Positions 16,392 through 24,170 of a stretch of 64,000 bases of DNA are shown piece after piece. Under the pieces are notes generated by a model, which had not been told where the DNA came from, made no database searches, and was given only the letters and a program-made list of their open reading frames with translations. How positions within the stretch are numbered: position 1 is the stretch's first letter; every line of letters starts with the position of its first letter. This DNA is from G965279355 sp965279355 (GTDB lineage: Bacteria > Pseudomonadota > Alphaproteobacteria > CACIAM-22H2). The DNA lies in contig OZ257155.1 in the NCBI GenBank assembly GCA_965279355.1, positions 2,914,001 through 2,978,000 of the forward strand, read 5' to 3'. A program made the translations under genes and the position numbers.

Positions 16392-16414
16392 CCGTAAGGC
16401 ATTTCGCCTTGCGG
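16392..16414 (+). promoter_or_regulatory. Hairpin in the cspA leader
   Basis: A nine-pair stem (CCGTAAGGC with GCCTTGCGG, one G-U pair, loop ATTTC) lies 25 bases before the cspA ATG, just ahead of the AAGGAA ribosome-binding site. Cold-shock mRNAs often carry structured leaders that respond to temperature. The rest of the 380-base gap (16060-16439) shows no gene that I can support. Confidence 0.4.
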
Positions 16415-16439
16415 GTATCTCTCATGGAAGGAATTTCCA

Positions 16440-16646
16440 ATGATCGGCACAGTAAAGTGGTTCAACCCTGCCAAGGGTTTCGGTTTCATCCAGCCGGAAG
16501 ACGGCTCGGGCGACATCTTCGTTCATATCTCCGCTGTCGAGCGCGCCGGCATGTCCACTCTCAATGAGGGACAGAAGGTGCAGTACGACATCGAGCAGAA
16601 CCCGAAGAACGGCAAGAGCTCGGCCGCCAACCTCAAGGCGGCGTAA
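16440..16646 (+). CDS. cspA: Cold-shock protein, CspA family
   Basis: A 68-residue single cold-shock domain. RNP1 is KGFGFI (residues 12-17) and RNP2 is DIFVHI (25-30), the two nucleic-acid-binding motifs. Length and sequence are typical of CspA-type RNA chaperones. AAGGAATTTCC precedes the ATG. A small zinc-ribbon gene follows at once on the same strand. A two-domain cold-shock protein gene converges from the other side. Confidence 0.95.
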   Translation: MIGTVKWFNPAKGFGFIQPEDGSGDIFVHISAVERAGMSTLNEGQKVQYDIEQNPKNGKSSAANLKAA

Positions 16647-16650
16647 ATCG

Positions 16651-16893
16651 ATGTCGTCGTCACCGGACAGGATTCATCACCGGTCCCTGGTGACGCAATC
16701 GATTCTGAAAGCACGGCTGTCGTCGTCACTGGAGGAAACTCCGGTGACGGCGGCAATCCGCCGCGAGCGCCCCTGCCTGAAATGCCAGACCATGTTCTCG
16801 AGCGAAGGCTCGGGCGAGCGGATCTGCAAGAAGTGCAAGACGCAGTCGTTCTGGCGCGAAGGATCGCGCGCGAGCAACGTCAGCTCGCGCTAG
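16651..16893 (+). CDS. Small zinc-ribbon protein downstream of cspA
   Basis: An 80-residue protein whose C-terminal half carries two CxxC pairs (RPCLKCQTMFSSEGSGERIC and CKKC), a zinc ribbon. Short proteins of this type (C-L-K-C ... I-C-x-x-C) recur in Bradyrhizobium and relatives without known function. The ATG at 16651 lies four bases after the cspA stop, so the two are likely cotranscribed. A GTG at 16742, just before the ribbon, is an alternative start. Its end overlaps the convergent gene by 14 bases. Confidence 0.6.
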   Translation: MSSSPDRIHHRSLVTQSILKARLSSSLEETPVTAAIRRERPCLKCQTMFSSEGSGERICKKCKTQSFWREGSRASNVSSR

Positions 16894-17452
16894 GCTCCGC
16901 CTCAAGCGCCGCGGGCGCTTCCACCGTCTCAAGCACCTGAATTCGCCGCACTTCACGCCCTTTGGGCGTCGTCGCCACGCTCATTGAGACGCGCTGTTCA
17001 GCAAGCAGCGACTGCAGCCCGGCGCGCTGCACATAATCACGACCGACAAACACCGGATCGCCGCCGTCATCCGGCGTCACGAAGCCGTAGCCGCGCTCGA
17101 CACTGAACCATTTCACGGCGCCGTCGACATCGATCGTTCCGGCCGGACGCTCCTGTGAGATGTACTGGGTATGCGTATTGCTGGCGGCGCTTTGCTGTCT
17201 TGCAACGGCGGCAATCTCGATCACGCGCGTGACCTGCGGACCCTTCTTGCCCTGGCCAATTTCGCAGCGGACGGTGGCCCCTTCGCCGGGTGCCGCAAGC
17301 CCGGCGGCCTGCACAGCAGAAATGTGGAGAAATGCTTCGCTGCCATCTTCCAGCCCGACAAAGCCGAAGCCCTTGCCGGCGTTGAACCATTTCACCTTTG
17401 CCTCGACGATGTTGCCGTCGCCGATCAGCGGCTGGAAGGTCTGGAAGGCCAT
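16880..17452 (-). CDS. Two-domain cold-shock protein
   Basis: A 190-residue protein with two cold-shock domains. The first (about residues 17-82) has VKWFNAGKGFGFV and AFLHIS. The second (about 112-175) has VKWFSVERGYGFVTP and a diverged second RNA motif, PVFVGRDYV. Double-CSD proteins of this size are common in Alphaproteobacteria and bind RNA or single-stranded DNA. AGGAGAATTCCC before the ATG at 17452 fixes the start and removes a longer possible N-terminus. It converges on the cspA pair. Confidence 0.92.
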   Translation of the reverse strand: MAFQTFQPLIGDGNIVEAKVKWFNAGKGFGFVGLEDGSEAFLHISAVQAAGLAAPGEGATVRCEIGQGKKGPQVTRVIEIAAVARQQSAASNTHTQYISQERPAGTIDVDGAVKWFSVERGYGFVTPDDGGDPVFVGRDYVQRAGLQSLLAEQRVSMSVATTPKGREVRRIQVLETVEAPAALEAEPSAS

Positions 17453-17621
17453 GGGAATTCTCCTGTTACCGGGTGTGCGCGCGCGATGACGCGCAAGGGC
17501 GCCCGGCAGATGTTGGATTGAATGAGGGTCGGCTGCCTGACTGGCGCTGCCGACGATGCGCCACAATAGTCGAAAAGGCGGCGTTTTACTGCATCTGTTT
17601 TAGCGTACGCCCGAATGCAAA

Positions 17622-17647
17622 CGGGCGGCGCGTTTCCGCGCCGCCCG
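17622..17647 (-). terminator. Probable terminator of aceA
   Basis: An 11-bp perfect GC-rich stem with a GAAA tetraloop when read on the minus strand lies 25-50 bases after the aceA stop. Only a short T run follows (TTTGC), so it may work as a hairpin block rather than a classical intrinsic terminator. Confidence 0.55.
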
Positions 17648-17671
17648 GGAACTCAGCGGCCGAGGTGATCT

Positions 17672-18967
17672 TTACTCGGCGGCCTGCGCCGGAACAACGG
17701 TATCGTCGTGGAACTGTTCCGTCTCCGTCGAGCCGGCCATTGCCGTCGTCGACGATTTACCGGCCGAGATGGCAACGGCAACCGCGTCGAAGTACGAGGT
17801 GCCGACTTCGCGCTGGTGCTTGATCGCCGTATAGCCGCGCGTTTCCGACGCAAACTCCGCCTGCTGCAACTCCGAGTACGCCGCCATCCCGCGCTCGGCA
17901 TAACCGCGCGCCAGCTCGAACATGCCATGGTTGAGCTGATGGAAACCGGCCAGGGTCACGAACTGGTACTTGTAGCCCATGGCGCCGATGCGCTTCTGGA
18001 AGTCGGCGATATCGCCGGGCGCCAGCTTCTTCTTCCAGTTGAACGACGGCGAGCAGTTATAGGCCAGCAGCTTGCCGGGGAAGTGATGGTGGATCGCATC
18101 GGCGAAGCGCTGCGCGTCGTCGAGGTTCGGTTCCGCCGTTTCCCACCAGATGAGGTCGGCATATTCGGCGTACGCAATGCCACGCGCGATCGCGTAATCC
18201 TTGCCGCAATCCGGCTTGATGCGGAAGAAGCCTTCCGGCGTCCGCTCGCCGGTGATGAACCGGTGATCGCGTGGATCGACATCCGAGGTCAGGAGCTGCG
18301 CCGAGTCCGCGTCCGTCCGCGCCAGCAGCACCGTCGGCACGCCTTCGATATCGGCCGCCATGCGCGCCGCATTCAGCGTCCGCACATGCTGCTGCGTCGG
18401 CACCAGCACCTTGCCGCCGAGATGGCCGCATTTCTTTTCCGACGCCAGCTGGTCCTCGAAGTGAACGCCGGCGGCCCCCGCCTCGATCATCGACTTCATC
18501 AGCTCGAACGCATTGAGCGGCCCGCCGAAGCCGGCTTCAGCATCGGCGATGATCGGCGCGAAATAGTCGGTCGTGCCCGTACCTTCCATGGTCTGGATCT
18601 GGTCGGCGCGGCGGAAGGTGTTGTTGATGCGCTGCACGACATCGGGGACCGAGCTCACGGGATAGAGGCTCTGGTCGGGATACATCTGGCCCGCATTGTT
18701 GGCGTCCGCCGCCACCTGCCAGCCCGAGAGATAGATCGCCTTCAGGCCGGCCTTCACCTGCTGCAGCGCCTGGTTACCGGTCAGCGCCCCCAGTGTCGGG
18801 ACAAACGGTTCGCTGTGCAGGAGTTGCCACAGCTTGCGCGCACCCCGATCCGCTAACGTGTGAGCGACCCGCACGGAGCCGGCCAGCCTATGCACGTCGC
18901 TCGGCGTGTAGTCGCGCTTGATGCCGCGCCAGCGCGGGTGGGTCAGGCTCATCATGTCGTCGGTCAT
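17672..18967 (-). CDS. aceA: Isocitrate lyase
   Basis: A 431-residue cytoplasmic enzyme that splits isocitrate to glyoxylate and succinate, the first step of the glyoxylate bypass for growth on acetate or fatty acids. The catalytic signature KKCGH is at residues 178-182 with nucleophile C180. Further blocks are MYPDQSLYP, IADAEAGFGG and YNCSPSFNW. The ATG at 18967 follows an AGGA. It is divergent from an XRE/short-chain-acyl regulator typical for this gene. Malate synthase is not in the window. Confidence 0.97.
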   Translation of the reverse strand: MTDDMMSLTHPRWRGIKRDYTPSDVHRLAGSVRVAHTLADRGARKLWQLLHSEPFVPTLGALTGNQALQQVKAGLKAIYLSGWQVAADANNAGQMYPDQSLYPVSSVPDVVQRINNTFRRADQIQTMEGTGTTDYFAPIIADAEAGFGGPLNAFELMKSMIEAGAAGVHFEDQLASEKKCGHLGGKVLVPTQQHVRTLNAARMAADIEGVPTVLLARTDADSAQLLTSDVDPRDHRFITGERTPEGFFRIKPDCGKDYAIARGIAYAEYADLIWWETAEPNLDDAQRFADAIHHHFPGKLLAYNCSPSFNWKKKLAPGDIADFQKRIGAMGYKYQFVTLAGFHQLNHGMFELARGYAERGMAAYSELQQAEFASETRGYTAIKHQREVGTSYFDAVAVAISAGKSSTTAMAGSTETEQFHDDTVVPAQAAE

Positions 18968-18978
18968 GGGAGAAGTCC

Positions 18979-19112
18979 TTTCGCAAGAGTGCGATGAGAG
19001 AACGTCGTTATCTTTACATTGCACTTGCGAAACGCAACTGCGATCACCTAATCTAAGTAGTAAATAAGTATTGGGGTTTTCAGAAAACACGCCTTGTTTG
19101 TAAATCTGTAAA
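18979..19112. promoter_or_regulatory. Divergent aceA/regulator control region
   Basis: The 162-base gap holds TTTCGCAA (18979), an inverted repeat TTGCG-AAA-CGCAA (19025-19037), and a direct repeat of TGTAAA (19099 and 19107) next to the regulator start. These are the natural candidates for binding by the divergently encoded regulator. The binding site itself is inferred. Confidence 0.4.
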
Positions 19113-19129
19113 GCTCGCGGAGCGATTGC

Positions 19130-20551
19130 ATGGCGGTCCGGAAAGCCTTGCTGGGAAACAAGATTCGCCGTCTCCGGCAGGAGCGGCAGCTGACCCAGGT
19201 GCAGATGGCCGACAAGCTTGGGATCAGCCCGAGCTACCTCAACCTCATCGAACATGACGAACGGCCGATCACGGTCGCCCTCCTTCTCAAGCTCGGCCAG
19301 ACCTTCAATGTCGATCTGCAGGAGCTGTCCGACGACAGCGAGCGGCGGCTGGCCGCCGCGCTGAACGAGGTGTTCACCGACGGCGGTCTGGGCGGCGGGA
19401 CCATCGACGTCGAGGAAATCCAGCGCCTGGTCGGGGCCGCGCCGAAGGCGGCGCGCGCGATGGTCGATATGCATCGCGCCTGGCGCGCCGCCCGCGAAGA
19501 CGCCTCGGCAATGAACCTGGCACTACCCAGCGGACGGGTGCAGCGCATCGTGCTGCCGACCGAGGAGGCGCGTGACTTTTTCGAGTCACGCGCCAGTCAC
19601 TTTCCCGACATGGAAATCGCCGCCGATGCGTTGACGCAGAGCGCGCAGCTCCGCCCGGGCGAACAGTATCGCGGTCTGGTCGATCGCCTGACGTCCCGGC
19701 ATGGCATCTCCGTCGAGATCGCCCCGGTCGATGCGATGGCCGGCGCCCGGCGCCGCTACGATGCGAAGGCGAAGACGTTGACGCTTTCGGAAACGCTGTC
19801 GCCGTCCAGCCGCGCCTTTCATCTCGCCTATCAGGTTGCCCTGCTGGAAGCGCGTGAGGTGATTGCCGCCCTCATCGCGCAGGCGAAACTGTCATCGCCG
19901 GAAAGCGAAACGCTGTGCCGGGTCGGTCTTGCCAATTATTTCGCCGGTGCGGTGCTGATGCCCTACACACCCTTCATCACGGCGGCGAAAGCCCTACGGT
20001 ACGACATCGATGCGCTGGCCTACCGGTTCGGCGTGTCGTTCGAGCAGGCCGCGCATCGCCTGTCCACGCTGCAAAGGCCGGGAGAATCCGGCGTGCCGTT
20101 CTTCTTCGCGCGCGCCGACAGCGCCGGCAATCTCATCAAGCGTTTTTCCGCCGCCGGTTTTCATTTCTCGCGGGTCGGCGGCGCCTGTCCGCGCTTCGTC
20201 CTGCATGAAGCCTTCGCGACGCCGGGCCTCATCCGCACCCAGATCGCGCGCCTGCCCGATGGCGCGACGTTCTTCTGTGTCGCGCGCACCGTGGAAACAC
20301 CCAGCAGCGGCAACCGCGCGCCGGTGCGCTATGCCATCGGCCTCGGCTGCGACATCAGCCGCGCCGGCGAACTGGTCTATTCGGACGGGCTCGATCTTGC
20401 CCAGCTCGACAACGCAACCGGCATCGGTCCGGGCTGCCGGTTGTGCGAGCGCGCGGATTGCCGCCAGCGCGCCTTTCCTCCGCTCCAGCACCGGCTGATC
20501 GTCGATGAAGCCGTCAAGGGTCCTTCGGCCTACGTCTTCAGCGCGCGATAG
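19130..20551 (+). CDS. XRE transcriptional regulator of the short-chain fatty-acyl family (RamB/ScfR-like)
   Basis: A 473-residue regulator. The N-terminal XRE helix-turn-helix (about residues 10-65; QMADKLGISPSYLNLIEHDE) is followed by an ImmA/IrrE-like central region and a C-terminal short-chain-acyl-CoA regulatory domain with a cysteine cluster (GCRLCERADC). RamB-type proteins control acetate and propionate metabolism, including isocitrate lyase. Its position divergent from aceA supports that target here. The last 14 bases overlap the convergent GNAT gene. Confidence 0.9.
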   Translation: MAVRKALLGNKIRRLRQERQLTQVQMADKLGISPSYLNLIEHDERPITVALLLKLGQTFNVDLQELSDDSERRLAAALNEVFTDGGLGGGTIDVEEIQRLVGAAPKAARAMVDMHRAWRAAREDASAMNLALPSGRVQRIVLPTEEARDFFESRASHFPDMEIAADALTQSAQLRPGEQYRGLVDRLTSRHGISVEIAPVDAMAGARRRYDAKAKTLTLSETLSPSSRAFHLAYQVALLEAREVIAALIAQAKLSSPESETLCRVGLANYFAGAVLMPYTPFITAAKALRYDIDALAYRFGVSFEQAAHRLSTLQRPGESGVPFFFARADSAGNLIKRFSAAGFHFSRVGGACPRFVLHEAFATPGLIRTQIARLPDGATFFCVARTVETPSSGNRAPVRYAIGLGCDISRAGELVYSDGLDLAQLDNATGIGPGCRLCERADCRQRAFPPLQHRLIVDEAVKGPSAYVFSAR

Positions 20552-21107
20552 CGCGCCGCGCATCCCAGGTCTGTTTGCTTAGCCGGTAGAGAACATGCCG
20601 CCGATGCGGATGGCCGTCCGGCACATTCGGGTGATCGAAATCCCCCGCGGCATCATGTGTCATTCCAAGCCGCTCCATGACGCGCCGCGAGCGGGTATTG
20701 GCTGGAACCGTGAACGACACGATCTCGGACAGGTTCAGGCACCCGAAGCCGAACGTCACGGCCGCGGCAGCCGCTTCCGATGCATAGCCATTGCCCCAAT
20801 GGTCTGCCGCCAGCCGCCAGCCGACTTCAACGCACGGCGTAAAGTGCGCATCGAAGCGCGGCACCGACAGGCCGACAAAGCCGATGAAGGCAGCGCTGCC
20901 TTTAAGTTCAATTGCCCATAGGCCAAAGCCGCGTTCAGCGATCGCCGCATCGATGCGGTCGACCATCGCATCGCTTTGGGCGCGGCCCAGCGGCTCGGGA
21001 AAATGTTCCATCACGCGCGGATCGGCGTTCATCGCGGCAAAGAGCGGGCGATCGGCCTCGCGCCAGCGGCGAAAGCGCAGGCGCGATGCCAGCGGCACTT
21101 CGGTCAT
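20538..21107 (-). CDS. GNAT family acetyltransferase (RimJ/RimL-like)
   Basis: A 189-residue acetyltransferase. RLRFRRWREADRPLFAAMN at the start, the V-x-x-x-Y region GNGYASEAAAAAVTFGF (acetyl-CoA-binding motif A), and FTVPANTRSRRVMERLGM (motif B) are typical of the RimJ/RimL group, which acetylate protein N-termini or small molecules. The ATG overlaps the stop of the upstream XRE gene by four bases. It is the last gene of the leftward string starting at lutA. Confidence 0.9.
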   Translation of the reverse strand: MTEVPLASRLRFRRWREADRPLFAAMNADPRVMEHFPEPLGRAQSDAMVDRIDAAIAERGFGLWAIELKGSAAFIGFVGLSVPRFDAHFTPCVEVGWRLAADHWGNGYASEAAAAAVTFGFGCLNLSEIVSFTVPANTRSRRVMERLGMTHDAAGDFDHPNVPDGHPHRRHVLYRLSKQTWDARRAIAR

Positions 21108-21508
21108 TTTCTTGACGGCCGACCGCGGCGGCGCTTCACCTTCGGTTCCGGTTCCGGCGTCGCTTCGAGCAGCTTGCGGATCGCCCGTACCGATGCGGCA
21201 TCGAGACCGGCGACGCGCTCAGCCAGCAGATTGGCGACTTCCGTCTGCTCCGGCGACAGGCCGCGCGTGTCGACGACCACACGCGGATGCGAGATGCGCG
21301 CAAGGCGATGCATCTCCTCATAGTCGTCCCAGATCAGGTGGAAGAACTCGCAGATCTGCACCACCAGTGCCGGCGACGGCAGGCCGCGATGTCCGTGCTC
21401 CAGCGCCGAAAGATAGGCCGGCGACAGCTTCAATGCGCCGGCAAGCTGCTTCAGCGTGATGTTCTTCTGGTCGCGCAGGGTGCGGACCTTGTCGCCGAAC
21501 GGCGTCAT
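21104..21508 (-). CDS. XRE family transcriptional regulator
   Basis: A 134-residue DNA-binding protein. The helix-turn-helix is in the first half (LKQLAGALKLSPAYLSALEHGHRG, about residues 19-42). The middle is acidic and helical, and a basic tail (KVKRRRGRPSRK) includes an AT-hook-like RGRP. Its start overlaps the smr stop and its stop overlaps the GNAT start, four bases each. Target unknown; small XRE proteins behind smr are frequent in Hyphomicrobiales. Confidence 0.88.
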   Translation of the reverse strand: MTPFGDKVRTLRDQKNITLKQLAGALKLSPAYLSALEHGHRGLPSPALVVQICEFFHLIWDDYEEMHRLARISHPRVVVDTRGLSPEQTEVANLLAERVAGLDAASVRAIRKLLEATPEPEPKVKRRRGRPSRK

Positions 21509-22062
21509 TCCCGCCTCCGCCGCAGCAGAACATAAAACGCGCCGCTGCCGCCATGCAGCGGCTGTGCCGAGGTGGTGCGCAGCACCTTCTCGGCGTTCTC
21601 ACCGAGGCCCAGCCAGCGCGGCAGGTTTTTGCGCAGCACGCCCTCGCCTTCGCGGCCCTTGCCGGTAATGACGAGGATGACGCGTAGCCCGGTGCGGTGC
21701 GATTCACGCACACAACGATTGAGCGCCGCATGCGCCGCGGCTTCGGTCATGCCGTGCAGGTCGAGGCGGCGGTCGATCGGCAGCTTCCCTTTACGGAGTT
21801 TTTCCGCGGTGCTGCGGTCGATGCCGGGGTTGGGGGCCGGTTTTGCCGGGAGTCCCCTCACCCGCTCGCTCACGCTCGCGACCTCTCCCACAAGGGGAGA
21901 TGTTAAATTCGAGCGCTTATCCGACTCCCTCTCCCCTTGTGGGAGAGGGCCGGGGTGAGGGGTCTTCCGCCGCACGAAAGTTTTCTTCCGCAGCGGCTTC
22001 ACCTCGCGCATTGCTGCGGCGAACAGGTGTGCGTCCGGGACGCTTTTAGGTGACCGACTCAT
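21505..22062 (-). CDS. Smr/MutS2-C domain protein with an inserted palindromic element
   Basis: About 185 residues. The C-terminal Smr domain (about 95-180) has LDLHGMTEAAAHAALN and VILVITGKGREGEGVL, the LDLHG and TGKG motifs of this nuclease-like family. The N-terminal linker contains roughly 36 residues (HPGPLPQGERESDKR to SVSERVRG) encoded by a palindromic repeat at 21854-21962. The insertion keeps the frame. ATG at 22062 or TTG at 22068 may be the start; both lie within the lutC end region. The product is likely functional, because the domain itself is intact. Confidence 0.88.
   Translation of the reverse strand: MSRSPKSVPDAHLFAAAMREVKPLRKKTFVRRKTPHPGPLPQGERESDKRSNLTSPLVGEVASVSERVRGLPAKPAPNPGIDRSTAEKLRKGKLPIDRRLDLHGMTEAAAHAALNRCVRESHRTGLRVILVITGKGREGEGVLRKNLPRWLGLGENAEKVLRTTSAQPLHGGSGAFYVLLRRRRE
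21854..21962. repeat. Palindromic element inserted inside smr
   Basis: The 109-bp element has nested inverted repeats: outer arms CCCCTCACCC (21854-21863) and GGGTGAGGGG (21953-21962), and inner perfect 18-bp arms at 21883-21900 and 21930-21947. It is read through in frame within smr, like Rickettsia-type palindromic elements. Confidence 0.85.
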
Positions 22063-22741
22063 CCTCAACGATCACGATGAGCTGCCGGCGCGGGCCGTGC
22101 GCGCCCATCTCCAGCTTCTGCTCGATATCGCCGGTACGCGACGGGCCGGTGACGAGGTTGACGGTGCGCGGCAGCAGCGCGCTGCCGCGTGCATCGCGCA
22201 GGCGTTGCCACGCCGCTTCGAGATTGCCAACCATACGCGCGGCCGGCAGCAGAACGATGTGCGTATCGGGCAGGAAGTTGAGCGTCGAGGGATTGTCGGG
22301 ACCAGACAGCAGCATCAGCGTGCCGGTCTCGGCGACACCGGCGAATGCAGCGGATAGTCCAACCTGATCCGTCGGTGTCGGCTTGCCGCGCCGGAGCTGC
22401 AGCAGCGGACGCTCTTTCCAGGGCGCCTGATCGACCAGCTTGTCGGGCGCCGCGGCGATCTCCGCCGGCAGGTTGTGACGGCTGAGATAATCGGCGACGG
22501 CGGCCGGCACCTCGGCCATCGATTTCACGCGCGCTATGTCAGTGAAAATCGCCTTCGCCTCCGCTTCAAAGCGCGTGACGATGTCGGCGCGATCGCGATC
22601 CTGGCCGCGCCTGGGCACCAGGCCGACCGGATGGTTGGCGAGCCGCGCTTCCAGCGGCGCGACCTTCTCCGCCGACAGGCGTGCGCCGCCGCGCAGGCCC
22701 TGACGGATCTTGCCAAGGATAATGTCGCGCGACGTGCTCAT
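22046..22741 (-). CDS. lutC: LutC/YkgG family lactate utilization protein (LUD domain)
   Basis: A 231-residue protein with the LUD domain. The core includes VGLSAAFAGVAETGTLMLLSGP, then PDTHIVLLPAARMVGNLEAAW and a C-terminal NLVTGPSRTGDIEQKLEMGAHGP block, all typical of LutC/YkgG. With LutA and LutB it oxidises L-lactate to pyruvate in Bacillus subtilis. The ATG overlaps the lutB stop by four bases. The stop lies just before the smr start, so translation is probably coupled through the whole string. Confidence 0.93.
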   Translation of the reverse strand: MSTSRDIILGKIRQGLRGGARLSAEKVAPLEARLANHPVGLVPRRGQDRDRADIVTRFEAEAKAIFTDIARVKSMAEVPAAVADYLSRHNLPAEIAAAPDKLVDQAPWKERPLLQLRRGKPTPTDQVGLSAAFAGVAETGTLMLLSGPDNPSTLNFLPDTHIVLLPAARMVGNLEAAWQRLRDARGSALLPRTVNLVTGPSRTGDIEQKLEMGAHGPRRQLIVIVEDESVT

Positions 22742-24168
22742 GCGACGGTCTTCTTGCGGTCGCGCTCGTGCCAGAGCTCCTGGAACGTGCGGCCCTGCGG
22801 TGCCGGCATGTCGCGGGTCGCGGTCCAGCCGCCGGCCAGCGGAAGGTTGTAGAAACTGCCGCTGCGCTTGCCGAGCAGTCCCAGCACCTGCGCCGCGATG
22901 CCGGCGAGGAAGTGATACAGCCACGGACGCCGGGCAATGAAGGCCCACGCCTTGATGCCGTAGCGCGCGGCGGCCGGCGTCAGGTCGCGCGCCCATTCCT
23001 GTTCGCGATGATGGCGCAGCAACTTCGGTAGCGGGATCTTCACCGGGCAGACGCTTTCGCATTTGCCGCAGAAGGTCGAGGCGTTCGGCAGGTCTCTGGC
23101 GTTCTCCAGCCCGACGAGGGCAGGCGTGATCACGGACCCCATCGGTCCCGGATAGACCCAGCCATAGGCGTGACCACCGACGGCGCCATAGACCGGGCAA
23201 TGATTCATGCAGGCGCCGCATTTGATGCAGCGAAGCATCTCCTGAAACTCGGAGCCCAGCAGCTTGGTGCGGCCGTTATCGAGGATGACGACGTGATACT
23301 CGCCGGGACCATCCGGATCCTCGGCGCGGCGCGGTCCCGTCGAGAACGTGGTGTAGACCGACATGTCCTGCGCCGTCGCGGACCGCGCCAGCACGCGCAG
23401 CAGCGCCGAGGCATCCTCCAGCGTCGGCGCGATCTTCTCGACGCTGGCCAGTACGATATGCGCCCGGGGCAGAAGCTGCGTCAGATCGCCATTGCCCTCA
23501 TTGGTGACGATCACCGAAGAGCCTGTCTCGGCAATCAGGAAGTTCGCGCCGGTGATGCCGACATCGGCGGCCAGGAACTGCTCGCGCAGGATCGTGCGGG
23601 CTTCGGCGACAAGCTGGCGCGCCTCTTCCAGCGAACGGTCGGGATCGAGATGCGTGTGTACCTCGCGGAAGGTCTTCTCGACCTGACCCTTGGTCAGGTG
23701 GATCGCCGGCGCCACGATATGCGACGGCGTCTCGTGGCGAAGCTGGATGATGTATTCGCCAAGATCGGTTTCGATCGGCACCATGCCGTTGGCTTCGAGG
23801 TGATCGTTGATGGCGATTTCCTCGCCGACCATCGACTTGCCCTTGGTAACGGTCTTCGCGCCAAACTTGCGGCACAGCTCCAGCACGATATCGCGCGCTT
23901 CCGCGGCATCGCGCGCCCAGTGCACATGGCCGCCAGCCTTGATGACGTTCTGCTCGTAGCGTTCGAGATACCAGTCGAGATTCTCGAGAACGTGGTTCTT
24001 GATTTCCTTGGCCTGCTCGCGCAGGTCCTCGAACTCGGGCAGACGCGCAACCGTCACCAGCCGCTTGACCGGAAATCCGATCCGCATGATGTCGAGCGCC
24101 TTCTGCAGCATGGGATCATGCAGCGCGGCACTCGCGTTTTCCTTGAAATTCTGCGAGGTGACGTCCAT
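22738..24168 (-). CDS. lutB: LutB family iron-sulfur lactate utilization protein
   Basis: A 476-residue cytoplasmic iron-sulfur protein. An N-terminal LUD domain (to about residue 290) is followed by two ferredoxin-type cluster motifs, CIKCGACMNHCPVYG and CGKCESVCPVKIP, and a C-terminal region with a hydrophobic segment. It is the electron-carrying subunit of the LutABC L-lactate oxidation system. It starts two bases after the lutA stop and overlaps lutC by four bases. Confidence 0.95.
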   Translation of the reverse strand: MDVTSQNFKENASAALHDPMLQKALDIMRIGFPVKRLVTVARLPEFEDLREQAKEIKNHVLENLDWYLERYEQNVIKAGGHVHWARDAAEARDIVLELCRKFGAKTVTKGKSMVGEEIAINDHLEANGMVPIETDLGEYIIQLRHETPSHIVAPAIHLTKGQVEKTFREVHTHLDPDRSLEEARQLVAEARTILREQFLAADVGITGANFLIAETGSSVIVTNEGNGDLTQLLPRAHIVLASVEKIAPTLEDASALLRVLARSATAQDMSVYTTFSTGPRRAEDPDGPGEYHVVILDNGRTKLLGSEFQEMLRCIKCGACMNHCPVYGAVGGHAYGWVYPGPMGSVITPALVGLENARDLPNASTFCGKCESVCPVKIPLPKLLRHHREQEWARDLTPAAARYGIKAWAFIARRPWLYHFLAGIAAQVLGLLGKRSGSFYNLPLAGGWTATRDMPAPQGRTFQELWHERDRKKTVA

Positions 24169-24170
24169 CG

